Shown piece by piece: positions 23,802-31,763 of a DNA stretch of 39,914 nt. Position numbers and translations under genes: made by a program. The notes under the pieces were generated by a model. It did not search any database and was not told the DNA's origin. It saw only the letters and a list, made by a program, of their open reading frames with translations. The first letter of the stretch is position 1, and the number at the start of each line of letters is the position of its first letter. The DNA comes from CG-Epi1 sp964634895 (lineage in GTDB: Archaea; Thermoplasmatota; Poseidoniia; MGIII; CG-Epi1): positions 1-39,914 of the forward strand of contig CAZWJS010000011.1 of the NCBI GenBank assembly GCA_964634895.1, given 5' to 3'.

Positions 23802-24578
23802 ATGGGGGGTGAGAGAGATCTAGGGCTAATGGATATTTTTATTAATCCTATGAAAGTTACTCTGAAACAATTCTTCAAGTCTACATTTGGTAAGCCTACA
23901 ACAGTAATGTATCCACTGGAAAAAAGAGACCCACCTCCTACGTATAGAGGAATGAACGCCGTAATCTGGGATTTGTGTATAGGTTGCGGCATCTGTGGTG
24001 AAGTTTGTCCTAATAAATGTTTGAAAATGAAACCGGTTGACTTGTCCGAGGAAGAGCAAGACAAGGCTTGGTATGGATCTCATTTAGCAAAAAGGAAAAA
24101 TAAGCCTGAAAGGCCAGCAATTAATTTTGGCCATTGTATGTTCTGTGGTTTTTGCGAGGATTACTGTCCAACAGGAGCAATGACTATGACTGATTTCTAT
24201 GAATTAGCAGATACTAATCGTGAGGGTCTGATTTATCCTGCACGTTCTATGAAAGTAGATTTAGAGGAATTACCTCAACTGCCTTTGACAAATTATATGA
24301 TGGAATCTCCTGTTTTGGATATAGATCCATGTATAGGATGTAGTAAATGTGTTGATAATTGTCCCACAAATTGTATAATTATGGATGAAGGTCCCCTGAA
24401 TAAAAAATTAAAGAGTGGTAAGGAACGTAATGTAGAAAACCCATATTTTGATTATACTATCTGTATAGGTTGCTCAACATGTGTAAAGGTGTGCCCAGTT
24501 TCTTGTTTACATATGGAGCCGATTAGTAATTCAGGTTCTAGTGGCCTTAAACCAGAAACAACGGAAACGGAGGCATAG
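23802..24578 (+). CDS. nuoI: NuoI-like subunit with four [4Fe-4S] motifs
   Basis: A 258-residue peripheral iron-sulfur subunit. Canonical NuoI is about 160-180 residues with two CxxCxxCxxxCP motifs (clusters N6a and N6b). Here four are complete: Cys59/62/65/69, Cys112/115/118/122, Cys177/180/183/187 and Cys221/224/227/231. The last two form an additional ferredoxin-like domain (about 24318-24520), followed by a Ser/Glu/Thr-rich tail. Since NuoE, F and G are absent, this extra domain may relay electrons from a soluble ferredoxin or similar donor (inference). ATG directly follows the nuoH stop. Confidence 0.94.
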   Translation: MGGERDLGLMDIFINPMKVTLKQFFKSTFGKPTTVMYPLEKRDPPPTYRGMNAVIWDLCIGCGICGEVCPNKCLKMKPVDLSEEEQDKAWYGSHLAKRKNKPERPAINFGHCMFCGFCEDYCPTGAMTMTDFYELADTNREGLIYPARSMKVDLEELPQLPLTNYMMESPVLDIDPCIGCSKCVDNCPTNCIIMDEGPLNKKLKSGKERNVENPYFDYTICIGCSTCVKVCPVSCLHMEPISNSGSSGLKPETTETEA

Positions 24579-24581
24579 TTT

Positions 24582-24845
24582 GTGGATTTAGCACTTCTTG
24601 TTTTCTGGGCCCTAGGTATTTTGATTTTGGCAGCCGCGTGGGCCGTAGTTAATGGCAATGATATAGTTCACTCCGTTGTTTGGCTCTCTACTGTCTTTTT
24701 GCTAACAGCAGGTTTATTTATTTTGGCAGAGGCTGAGTTCTTGGCGGTTATTCAGGTTCTTGTATATGTAGGTGCAATTTCAGTAGTTATTATATTTGGA
24801 ATTATGTTGACTAAAAGGACATTGAAGGGAGGAGAAAATGTCTGA
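24582..24845 (+). CDS. nuoJ1: NuoJ, first part (helices 1-3)
   Basis: An 87-residue membrane protein equal to the N-terminal half of NuoJ: three helices, the third being the conserved AVIQVLVYVGAISVVIIFGI that carries the pi-bulge region in complex I. It ends shortly after helix 3 with MLTKRTLKGGENV. The remaining two helices are encoded by the next gene, which overlaps by 8 nt, so NuoJ is split. A split NuoJ is also known in haloarchaea. Start GTG at 24582, 3 nt after nuoI. Confidence 0.92.
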   Translation: MDLALLVFWALGILILAAAWAVVNGNDIVHSVVWLSTVFLLTAGLFILAEAEFLAVIQVLVYVGAISVVIIFGIMLTKRTLKGGENV

Positions 24846-25650
24846 TAGAACTGTAATATGGTTTCGTGATGCATTTGTATTAACTTTAGTTATTTATGTG
24901 GTTTATTCGGTTGCATCAGCTCCTTGGTCTAATTTGAAAACGGAGGATTCATTGTCTGATTCTTGTGAGACAGGCTGCCCTCCTCGTCTTATTTTCCCGG
25001 AGGATGGTTATTATCATTACAACAGTGATCTAACCTTTAACTGGGCTCCAGTATCTGTTGAGTACCAAGTTATTTTTGAGGATGAAAATGGAATTGCTAT
25101 TTCAAGTGATAATGTAACCGATCAAACCACTTTTATGACATCAAAACTTGTGGCAGGTAATTATACTTCTTTTGTATACTTTAAAGGAATTTATGGATCA
25201 TATGCAGCAGAGGAATATCCGCTCTTGGTAACAGATGAGCATGATTTAGATTCGTCATCAAAAATAACTTTGATTTGGGCTGCGGCTGAAATGAACTATG
25301 ATGTCGAAATTAAAATGGAAGAAGATCCTGATATCTTACCAAGTTATCATCCAATTGTGCATGAAGCAAAGGGGTTGGAAGATACAAGTTATCTGTTTTC
25401 TGATTTTAAGCCTGGAAAAACTTACTTTTGGTCTGTAACTGGTTCAACTAATTTTACGGACAGCGTTGGTAATCAATTGGGTTTCATTTCAGAAACTTCT
25501 ACTATTAGAGAATTAAATATAGACACTACTAAATTTTTAGCATTTGAATTATTCAACAATTGGGGCCTTCCTTTTATTTTACTTGGCGTCCTTATGGTAA
25601 TTGCTTTGCAGGCAGGTGTTTTTTTAGCTAGGGAGGAGAAAGATGATTGA
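24838..25650 (+). CDS. nuoJ2: NuoJ second part with a large fibronectin-III-like outer domain
   Basis: A 270-residue protein. Residues about 8-27 are one helix and about 240-263 another (LPFILLGVLMVIALQAGVFLAREE), matching NuoJ helices 4 and 5. Between them lie about 200 soluble residues that canonical NuoJ lacks. They contain two similar beta-rich units with Trp cores (LTFNWAPVSVEYQV near 65-78 and ITLIWAAAEMNYDV near 133-146), each ending in a GxYxxxV-type strand (AGNYTSFVYF, GKTYFWSVTG), resembling tandem fibronectin-III/Ig folds. The domain has NxT sequons and a CETGC pair (Cys43, Cys47). NuoJ topology places this loop outside. Confidence 0.85.
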   Translation: MSDRTVIWFRDAFVLTLVIYVVYSVASAPWSNLKTEDSLSDSCETGCPPRLIFPEDGYYHYNSDLTFNWAPVSVEYQVIFEDENGIAISSDNVTDQTTFMTSKLVAGNYTSFVYFKGIYGSYAAEEYPLLVTDEHDLDSSSKITLIWAAAEMNYDVEIKMEEDPDILPSYHPIVHEAKGLEDTSYLFSDFKPGKTYFWSVTGSTNFTDSVGNQLGFISETSTIRELNIDTTKFLAFELFNNWGLPFILLGVLMVIALQAGVFLAREEKDD

Positions 25651-25945
25651 TCCCATTCATTTTGTAGTTTTTTCTTCATTACTCTTTATGATTGGTGCTT
25701 ACGGTGTAATACGCAACAAAAATTCAATTGTTGTTTTGATGTCCGTTGAGATAATGTTGACTGCAGCTAATATTAATTTTGTAGCATTTTCTAGTTTCTA
25801 TCATGATTTGACAGGACAGGTAATGGCTTTATTTGTTACAACAATTGCTGCAGCTGAAGTAGCTATTGGTTTGGCGATCCTTCTCAGTCTTTTCAAACAG
25901 AGAGACACCATCGAATTGGATCTCCTTAATAGGTTGAGGTGGTAA
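25643..25945 (+). CDS. nuoK: NADH-quinone oxidoreductase-like subunit K
   Basis: A 100-residue three-helix subunit of the proton-translocating E-channel. The two essential membrane glutamates are present: Glu36 in LMSVEIMLTAANINF and Glu72 in AAAEVAIGLAIL. Length is normal. It overlaps nuoJ2 by 8 nt. Confidence 0.96.
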   Translation: MIDPIHFVVFSSLLFMIGAYGVIRNKNSIVVLMSVEIMLTAANINFVAFSSFYHDLTGQVMALFVTTIAAAEVAIGLAILLSLFKQRDTIELDLLNRLRW

Positions 25946-28128
25946 TTTTGGGAAGTGTTAGAGAGGCTATGAATCCAAACAGTGTAGCAAATGTTGCATT
26001 TTTTACTTTTTTATTTGGTTTTGTAATATTATTATTTTTGATTTTACCTACCGAGGTTTCACCTATTGATTTTGCTTGGATGATTCCAATTTTCCCAATA
26101 TTTTCTTTTGTAGCAATCCTTATTTTTGGACATTTAGATAAAAGGAAAGGCGGGACATTCGCGTTAGTTGGTGTAGGTTTGTCTTCATTTTTTTCTTTGG
26201 CAGTTGCTTATGATATTTTCTTTGCTGATGCAATTAATGGAGATTTTGTTGAATCTACAAGAACTTGGTTTGGAGGTCAGACATTTTCTTTTGAATTTGG
26301 AACGTATATAGATAGTTTAGCATCTTTATTGTTACTTGTAGTTGGTTTAGTCTCTTATCTAGTGGTGGTTTTTTCGATAGGATATATGGAGGAGGAAGGA
26401 GATAGGCGAATTAGGTATTTTGCCGAAATATGTTTGTTTGTGGGTGTAATGCTGGGTTTGGTAATTGCTAATTCATTTTTACTCATGTTTATTTTTTGGG
26501 AATTAGTTGGTGTTTGTTCCTACTTACTAATCGGATTTTGGTATGAAAAGCCCTCGGCAGCCTCAGCGGCTAAAAAGGCCTTTTTAGTAACGAGAGTAGG
26601 AGATGTTTTTCTATTATTAGGTTTAGTGATATTATTCAATACTTTTGGGACACTTAGGTATTCTGAATTATTTTCAGATCCTCAACTTTTGATGGAGAAT
26701 GCGGAAGAAGTAAAATGGGCAACTTTATGCTTATTTGGAGGTGCTGTAGGCAAATCAGCCCAGTTTCCTTTGCATGTTTGGCTCCCTGATGCGATGGAGG
26801 GACCAACTACAGTTTCAGCTCTAATTCATGCAGCAACAATGGTCAAAGCTGGAGTTTTCTTAGTCGCTAGAGCCTATCCTCTGATAGTTCATAGTCCAGA
26901 TACTGCGATTTATATTGCAGTAACTGGAGGTTTGACTGCATTTATTGCAGCTAGTATGGCAATGGTTATGAACGATATTAAGAGAGTACTTGCATATTCT
27001 ACAATATCTCAATTAGGATATATGTTTTTGGCATTGGGTACTGGTGCCTGGGCAGTTTGGCATGCGGCCGAAGCTGGTCTTGAAATACATGCGCAGGGTT
27101 ACACCTCAGGTTTATTTCATTTGATGAATCATGCCTTTTTCAAGGCACTACTTTTTTTGGGTTCTGGTGCAGTTATTCATTCAGTTCATACTCAAGATAT
27201 GAGAGAGATGGGAGGGCTCCGTCAAACCATGCCTATAACTTCTACTACAATGGGTCTTGGAGTTTTATCTATTGCAGGTGTGCCGTTTTTCTCAGGATTT
27301 TGGTCCAAAGATGAAATTCTTGAGGCAGTTCACCATAATGGAGAAAGTGAAGGTATTTTTGGGGCCTTATGGTGGATGGCTATTTTGACTGCAGCGATGA
27401 CTGCATTTTACATGACGCGACTTTGGATGATGACTTTTAGTGGTCCTGTTAAAAGAACTATTGAGGAGATGGTTCCTGCAAAGGATCATAGTATTTCTGG
27501 AAATTGGGTTCTTAGCAGGAGACAATTATCTAATCATAGTCATGAATCTCCATTAATCATGACACTTCCTCTAATAATCTTGGCTTCGTTAGCAGTTTTA
27601 TCAGGTTTCTCTTTGTTTCTTGGTGAGGGCTTTGGTGGTAAGGTATATTATGGGTCTCATCACACATCAGAAGGTTTTATTCAATGGGCCATTCTGGATC
27701 ATATACTTTCTTCGAGTTTGACTTTTCTTTCAGTTCTAATTTCCTTAACTGGAGTTTCTTTAGGATACCTTTTCTACAAGAAGGATTCTGAAGGTAAAAC
27801 TATTTTCTCTACAGAATTTGTATCGGCGAATGTTGTTACAAGTAATCTTCATACTTTTTTATCTAACAGAATGTATATGGCAAAGTTATTCGATTGGTTT
27901 GGTTGGAGAACTTGGGATACGTTAGCAGCAATTTGTGATTGGTTTGATAGGAATATAATTGATGGTGTCATTAATTTCATAGCTTATTCAGCTCAGCAAT
28001 TAGGAAACATATTCAGAAGATCTACTTCGGGTTTTACAGGCCATTATGCTTCTTTGAGTATAGGTGGTCTTGGATTTCTTGTTGTCATCACTCGAATTGT
28101 CATGCCATTGATGGGATGGTCTCTGTGA
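25939..28128 (+). CDS. nuoL: NADH-quinone oxidoreductase-like subunit L
   Basis: A 729-residue antiporter-like proton pump subunit, longer than E. coli NuoL (613). The core shows MFIFWELVGVCSYLLIGFW, VGKSAQFPLHVWLPDAMEGP (lysine and channel region), TVSALIHAATMVKAGVFL, DIKRVLAYSTISQLGYM and LFHLMNHAFFKALLFLGSG. The long C-terminal part with DWFGWRTWDTLAAICDWFD corresponds to the lateral helix and final membrane anchor. The start is uncertain: GTG 25939 overlaps nuoK, TTG 25948 or ATG 25969 are alternatives. Confidence 0.95.
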   Translation: MVILGSVREAMNPNSVANVAFFTFLFGFVILLFLILPTEVSPIDFAWMIPIFPIFSFVAILIFGHLDKRKGGTFALVGVGLSSFFSLAVAYDIFFADAINGDFVESTRTWFGGQTFSFEFGTYIDSLASLLLLVVGLVSYLVVVFSIGYMEEEGDRRIRYFAEICLFVGVMLGLVIANSFLLMFIFWELVGVCSYLLIGFWYEKPSAASAAKKAFLVTRVGDVFLLLGLVILFNTFGTLRYSELFSDPQLLMENAEEVKWATLCLFGGAVGKSAQFPLHVWLPDAMEGPTTVSALIHAATMVKAGVFLVARAYPLIVHSPDTAIYIAVTGGLTAFIAASMAMVMNDIKRVLAYSTISQLGYMFLALGTGAWAVWHAAEAGLEIHAQGYTSGLFHLMNHAFFKALLFLGSGAVIHSVHTQDMREMGGLRQTMPITSTTMGLGVLSIAGVPFFSGFWSKDEILEAVHHNGESEGIFGALWWMAILTAAMTAFYMTRLWMMTFSGPVKRTIEEMVPAKDHSISGNWVLSRRQLSNHSHESPLIMTLPLIILASLAVLSGFSLFLGEGFGGKVYYGSHHTSEGFIQWAILDHILSSSLTFLSVLISLTGVSLGYLFYKKDSEGKTIFSTEFVSANVVTSNLHTFLSNRMYMAKLFDWFGWRTWDTLAAICDWFDRNIIDGVINFIAYSAQQLGNIFRRSTSGFTGHYASLSIGGLGFLVVITRIVMPLMGWSL

Positions 28129-30008
28129 AATTTTTAGCTTTTGTAGCAATTTTGTTTACAGCCCTGATTTTTGCATCTTCTTCTACTTCTGCTGAGGAGC
28201 ATACAGTTTACGTTGGAACAGACGATAATCCCTATGTCTTTAGTTCAGATAGTCTGCGCATAGCCCCTGGCGATACTGTTCTTTTTGTTTGGACACCAGG
28301 ACAACCACATAATGTAACTCAGGTAACAGATTCTACTTCTTTGGCTTACATCGAAGGAGGAGATATAATTCTCCCATTTCGTTCAGGAGAACCTGTAGAT
28401 GGAGGTACGTGGCTTTTAGAATCGAATTATACTCAAGAAGAATCAACCCTTTACTACATCTGTGAGCCTCATGTGGGTTTGCAAATGAGAGGTCAGATAA
28501 TAATAGAGAGCAGACCGGAGATGTCTATGGATTTAGGAGATTTTCCCTGGCTTTCTTATCTTTTAGTATTTCCACTGCTCGGTGCCCTCTGGACGCTAGC
28601 CTTTAGAAATAACCCAGGTGCTCCGAGGCTGATTGCTTTGGGAACTACTTTGTTTACTTTAGGTTTATCTATTATTGTTTTTGTTAAGGCAGGGTCAGGG
28701 AGTGGTTTCAGGTTGGTTGAAGAGTACGTATGGGCACCCAAATTAGGTATTTCTTTATTGTTGGGTGTTGATGGTCTTAGTTCACCTTTAGTTTTACTTA
28801 CTGGAATCATTGCGCCACTTACTGTTATTTTTGCTTGGCATGAGGAAGAAAAACCGGCTTTGTTCTTTTCTCTTTTATTAATCATGCAGACGGCGCTTTA
28901 TGGTGTTTTTATAACACTAGATTACTTTGTTTTCTATATATTTTGGGAAGTTGTTCTGATTCCTATGTTTTTCTTGATTGCTATATGGGGTGGGGAGAAT
29001 AGGAGATATGCTTCGATTAAATTTTTCATTTATACTTTTACAGCATCGGTAATAATGCTTGTTGGTTTTATGGCTCTTTATCTTGAAACTGGAGCTAATT
29101 CTTTTTCAATGATTGAAATAGCAAAATACAATAACACATTTTCGAAGGATTTCCAAATTTGGGTTTTTGCAGCACTCTTCATTGGTTTTGCAGTTAAAAT
29201 CCCCACAGTACCATGGCACACATGGTTGCCAGATGCTCATGTTCAGGCCCCTACTGCAGGTTCAATCCTTTTGGCAGGAGTTATGCTGAAAATGGGGCTA
29301 TATGGATTAATGAGGGCGGCACTTCCAGTCTTGCCATTAGGTGCTGAATATTTTGTTCCAATTATGGTTCTTTTGGCTATAGTTTCGATTCTTTATGGTG
29401 CGGCTTTGAGTTTAGGTCAGACAGATTTGAAGAAATTAGTTGCTTATTCAAGTGTATCGCATATGGGTGTTGCATTACTTGGAGTTGCAACAATGACTGA
29501 ATTGGGATTTGCAGGGGCAGTTTTCATGATGTTTGCTCATGGTATTTTGAGTCCAGCAATGTTTATGGTTGCAGGAGTTCTTCATCATCAAGTGGGAACT
29601 AGAGATATTCCTAAGTTGGGAGGTTTAGCTAGATACCAACCAACTACTGCAGGTATTTTTGTCGTAATATTTATGGGCAGTTTGGGACTTCCAGGTATGG
29701 CTGTTTTTGTGGCTGAGCTTTCAGTTTTCATTGCCTTCTTTGAATCGCATGGTTATTGGCTTATATTGCCTATATTTGGCATGGTATTGACTGCAGGTTA
29801 TCACTTGTGGGCGTTGCAAAGAGCAATTTTTGGGGAAGACAGTAAGGAAATAGACATAGACGCTGTTCATGAAGCTCATTGGTATGAATATTATCCTATG
29901 TTTTTGATTGTGGTTCTCGCTACATTTTTTGGAATATTCCCTCATTATCTGATGGATCCAATTGCTGTAGCAAGTTATGATATTTTAGATTTTATGGGGG
30001 TCCTCTAA
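28125..30008 (+). CDS. nuoM: NuoM with N-terminal signal peptide and cupredoxin (blue-copper) domain
   Basis: A 627-residue proton-pumping subunit (usual NuoM is about 500) with a 130-residue N-terminal addition. Residues 1-23 are a signal peptide (MKFLAFVAILFTALIFASS, cut after TSA). Residues about 24-130 are a plastocyanin/azurin-like domain with ligands His62 (GQPHNVTQ), Cys113, His116 and Met121 (ICEPHVGLQMRG), the exact C-x2-H-x4-M spacing of plastocyanin. The NuoM core follows at once: WEVVLIPMFFLIAIWG, FAVKIPTVPWHTWLPDAHVQ, DLKKLVAYSSVSHMG, FAHGILSPAMFM. GTG at 28125 is chosen for its GTGA overlap with nuoL; an ATG 9 bases earlier is possible. Confidence 0.93.
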   Translation: MKFLAFVAILFTALIFASSSTSAEEHTVYVGTDDNPYVFSSDSLRIAPGDTVLFVWTPGQPHNVTQVTDSTSLAYIEGGDIILPFRSGEPVDGGTWLLESNYTQEESTLYYICEPHVGLQMRGQIIIESRPEMSMDLGDFPWLSYLLVFPLLGALWTLAFRNNPGAPRLIALGTTLFTLGLSIIVFVKAGSGSGFRLVEEYVWAPKLGISLLLGVDGLSSPLVLLTGIIAPLTVIFAWHEEEKPALFFSLLLIMQTALYGVFITLDYFVFYIFWEVVLIPMFFLIAIWGGENRRYASIKFFIYTFTASVIMLVGFMALYLETGANSFSMIEIAKYNNTFSKDFQIWVFAALFIGFAVKIPTVPWHTWLPDAHVQAPTAGSILLAGVMLKMGLYGLMRAALPVLPLGAEYFVPIMVLLAIVSILYGAALSLGQTDLKKLVAYSSVSHMGVALLGVATMTELGFAGAVFMMFAHGILSPAMFMVAGVLHHQVGTRDIPKLGGLARYQPTTAGIFVVIFMGSLGLPGMAVFVAELSVFIAFFESHGYWLILPIFGMVLTAGYHLWALQRAIFGEDSKEIDIDAVHEAHWYEYYPMFLIVVLATFFGIFPHYLMDPIAVASYDILDFMGVL

Positions 30009-30009
30009 A

Positions 30010-31506
30010 ATGGATGCTACACTTTTATTTCTGCCAGAATTATTGTTGATTGCAAGTATTATTGCTATACCAGCTTTGTATATAGCAACAGAAAACAACA
30101 AGTCATTTTCGATATGCTCTAATATTTCCCTTTTTATTTCGTTAATAGTATTAGTGATCTTTTGGTTCTACCCTGAAAATCTTTCTCTGGATAAGGAAAG
30201 TAATTCGTATTTTGTCTATGATCATTTCCGGATAGATGATTTTTCACAAATTTTTAAAATAATTTTTGTTTTAACTGCTTTGACTGTTTCACTAATAAGT
30301 TCTTCGTATTTGACTGAGGATGAGCCTCATCAAGCTGAATACTATGTTCTGATTCTTTCTAGTACTTTAGGAATGTTAATTGTTGCTTCAGCTACTGATT
30401 TTCTGACATTGTTTTTAGGAATTGAAATCTCAGCTTTTAGTAGTTATGCACTGGTTGCATTTAGAAAGACAAATGATAAGTCTACAGAGGCTGGGGCGAA
30501 GTATTTATTGATTGGAGCATTTTCTTCGGCGCTTACTTTGTATGGTATGTCTCTAATTTATGCGTTAACAGGAACCACCAGTTTTGATGGTATCAATGCT
30601 TTTTTGATAGGTCTCAATAATGGAGTTGTATCTGGTAATTTCAGTGAAATAATTTTTATCTCGAGTTTATTTATAATTGCAGGTTTAGGATTCAAAGTTG
30701 CAGTTATTCCTTTCCATGCTTGGGCACCTGATGTTTATCAAGGAGCTCCTACACCTGTGACTACCTTACTCGCTGCAGGTAGTAAGGCGATGGGTTTTGT
30801 TGCGTTGTTTAGAGTATTTGCTTTTTCTTTAGAGCCATTTGGTGATGAGTGGAAATTAGTCCTTGGGATAATAGCCTTAGCGTCAATGACATTAGGTAAT
30901 TTAATTGCAATATCTCAGAATGATATAGGCCGAATGCTTGCTTATTCCTCTATTGCCCAAGCTGGATATATTTTAGTAGCATTCGCAGCTTTGACAGAAG
31001 ACGCTATTTCAGGCGCGATTGCACATATATTAGTTCATGCATTTATGAAAGGCGGGGCTTTTGTTATTGTTGCAGGTATTGGAGCTGTAGGTTTGGGTTA
31101 CACTATTGATTCCTATAAGGGTCTGGCACAGAGATCCCAACTTCTTGCGTTGTCAATGACTATTTGTCTCTTATCATTGGTCGGAATACCTCCTTTTGCG
31201 GGTTTCATAAGTAAGTTTTTACTGTTTTATGGAGTTTTGGAAGCAGGTCTTGCCGATGGTAGTACTTGGATTGTAGTTCTAGTTGTTGCAGGGGTTTTGA
31301 ATTCTGCATTATCACTATACTATTATTTGAGGATAATTAGATATATGTATCTTTATGATCCTCTTGAATCTGAAGCTATTGTTTTTTCTAATTCTATAAG
31401 ATACGTGGCTTTGATGTCCGTTCTGTTTTTGGCATTAATAATTCCTGTATTCTGGCAATCACTATATGATATCTGTCAGGGTGCTACTGTAGCTCTGTTG
31501 TCATGA
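30010..31506 (+). CDS. nuoN: NADH-quinone oxidoreductase-like subunit N
   Basis: A 498-residue antiporter-like membrane subunit with about 14 helices. Conserved segments include FLGIEISAFSSYALVAF, STEAGAKYLLIGAFSSA, LGFKVAVIPFHAWAPDVYQGAPTPV and DIGRMLAYSSIAQAGYILVA, then LVHAFMKGGAFV. Length is normal, with no fused domain. Last recognised subunit gene of the operon. NuoE, F and G are not present here. The stop overlaps the next ATG (ATGA). Confidence 0.96.
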   Translation: MDATLLFLPELLLIASIIAIPALYIATENNKSFSICSNISLFISLIVLVIFWFYPENLSLDKESNSYFVYDHFRIDDFSQIFKIIFVLTALTVSLISSSYLTEDEPHQAEYYVLILSSTLGMLIVASATDFLTLFLGIEISAFSSYALVAFRKTNDKSTEAGAKYLLIGAFSSALTLYGMSLIYALTGTTSFDGINAFLIGLNNGVVSGNFSEIIFISSLFIIAGLGFKVAVIPFHAWAPDVYQGAPTPVTTLLAAGSKAMGFVALFRVFAFSLEPFGDEWKLVLGIIALASMTLGNLIAISQNDIGRMLAYSSIAQAGYILVAFAALTEDAISGAIAHILVHAFMKGGAFVIVAGIGAVGLGYTIDSYKGLAQRSQLLALSMTICLLSLVGIPPFAGFISKFLLFYGVLEAGLADGSTWIVVLVVAGVLNSALSLYYYLRIIRYMYLYDPLESEAIVFSNSIRYVALMSVLFLALIIPVFWQSLYDICQGATVALLS

Positions 31507-31763
31507 TTGACAAAAAAAGTTCCAAGTATTGCCAATTTGCTAAACTTTGGGATGGTCTAACTCCAAAAGGCGTTAATGTAAATAAAAAAAATGCATTTAG
31601 ATCACGCATGAAAAATAATTGTCAACAGGAAGGTTTTGAATTTAGTAAGATTAATTCCTATTTAGTTTTCTCAGGAGAATATAAGAATTTAGATGCTGCC
31701 TCTATAATTAGGAATGATATTAAAATGATTCGTCCCCCTAGAAGACATTTGCGCAAATTCTAA
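31503..31763 (+). CDS. Unknown small basic protein at the end of the nuo operon
   Basis: An 86-residue, basic, soluble protein not recognised. It starts with an ATG overlapping the nuoN stop (ATGA), so it is probably translated with the nuo operon. It has two cysteines (YCQFAKLW near residue 10 and NNCQQEGF near 40), a lysine-rich middle and a C terminus rich in Arg and Pro (IRPPRRHLRKF). No membrane helix or signal peptide. Its TAA stop overlaps the convergent polyprenyl synthase stop. It may be an assembly factor or an unrelated passenger. Confidence 0.6.
   Translation: MIDKKSSKYCQFAKLWDGLTPKGVNVNKKNAFRSRMKNNCQQEGFEFSKINSYLVFSGEYKNLDAASIIRNDIKMIRPPRRHLRKF

Noticed and set aside
24582..25650. 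nuoJ broken by a frameshift
   Set aside because: The two parts have their own start codons, the split lies between helices 3 and 4, the second part has an extra ectodomain, and split NuoJ genes are known in haloarchaea.
28116..30008. NuoM-cupredoxin fusion as an assembly chimera
   Set aside because: The frame is continuous, the signal peptide start overlaps the nuoL stop as GTGA, base composition does not change, and all copper ligands are intact.
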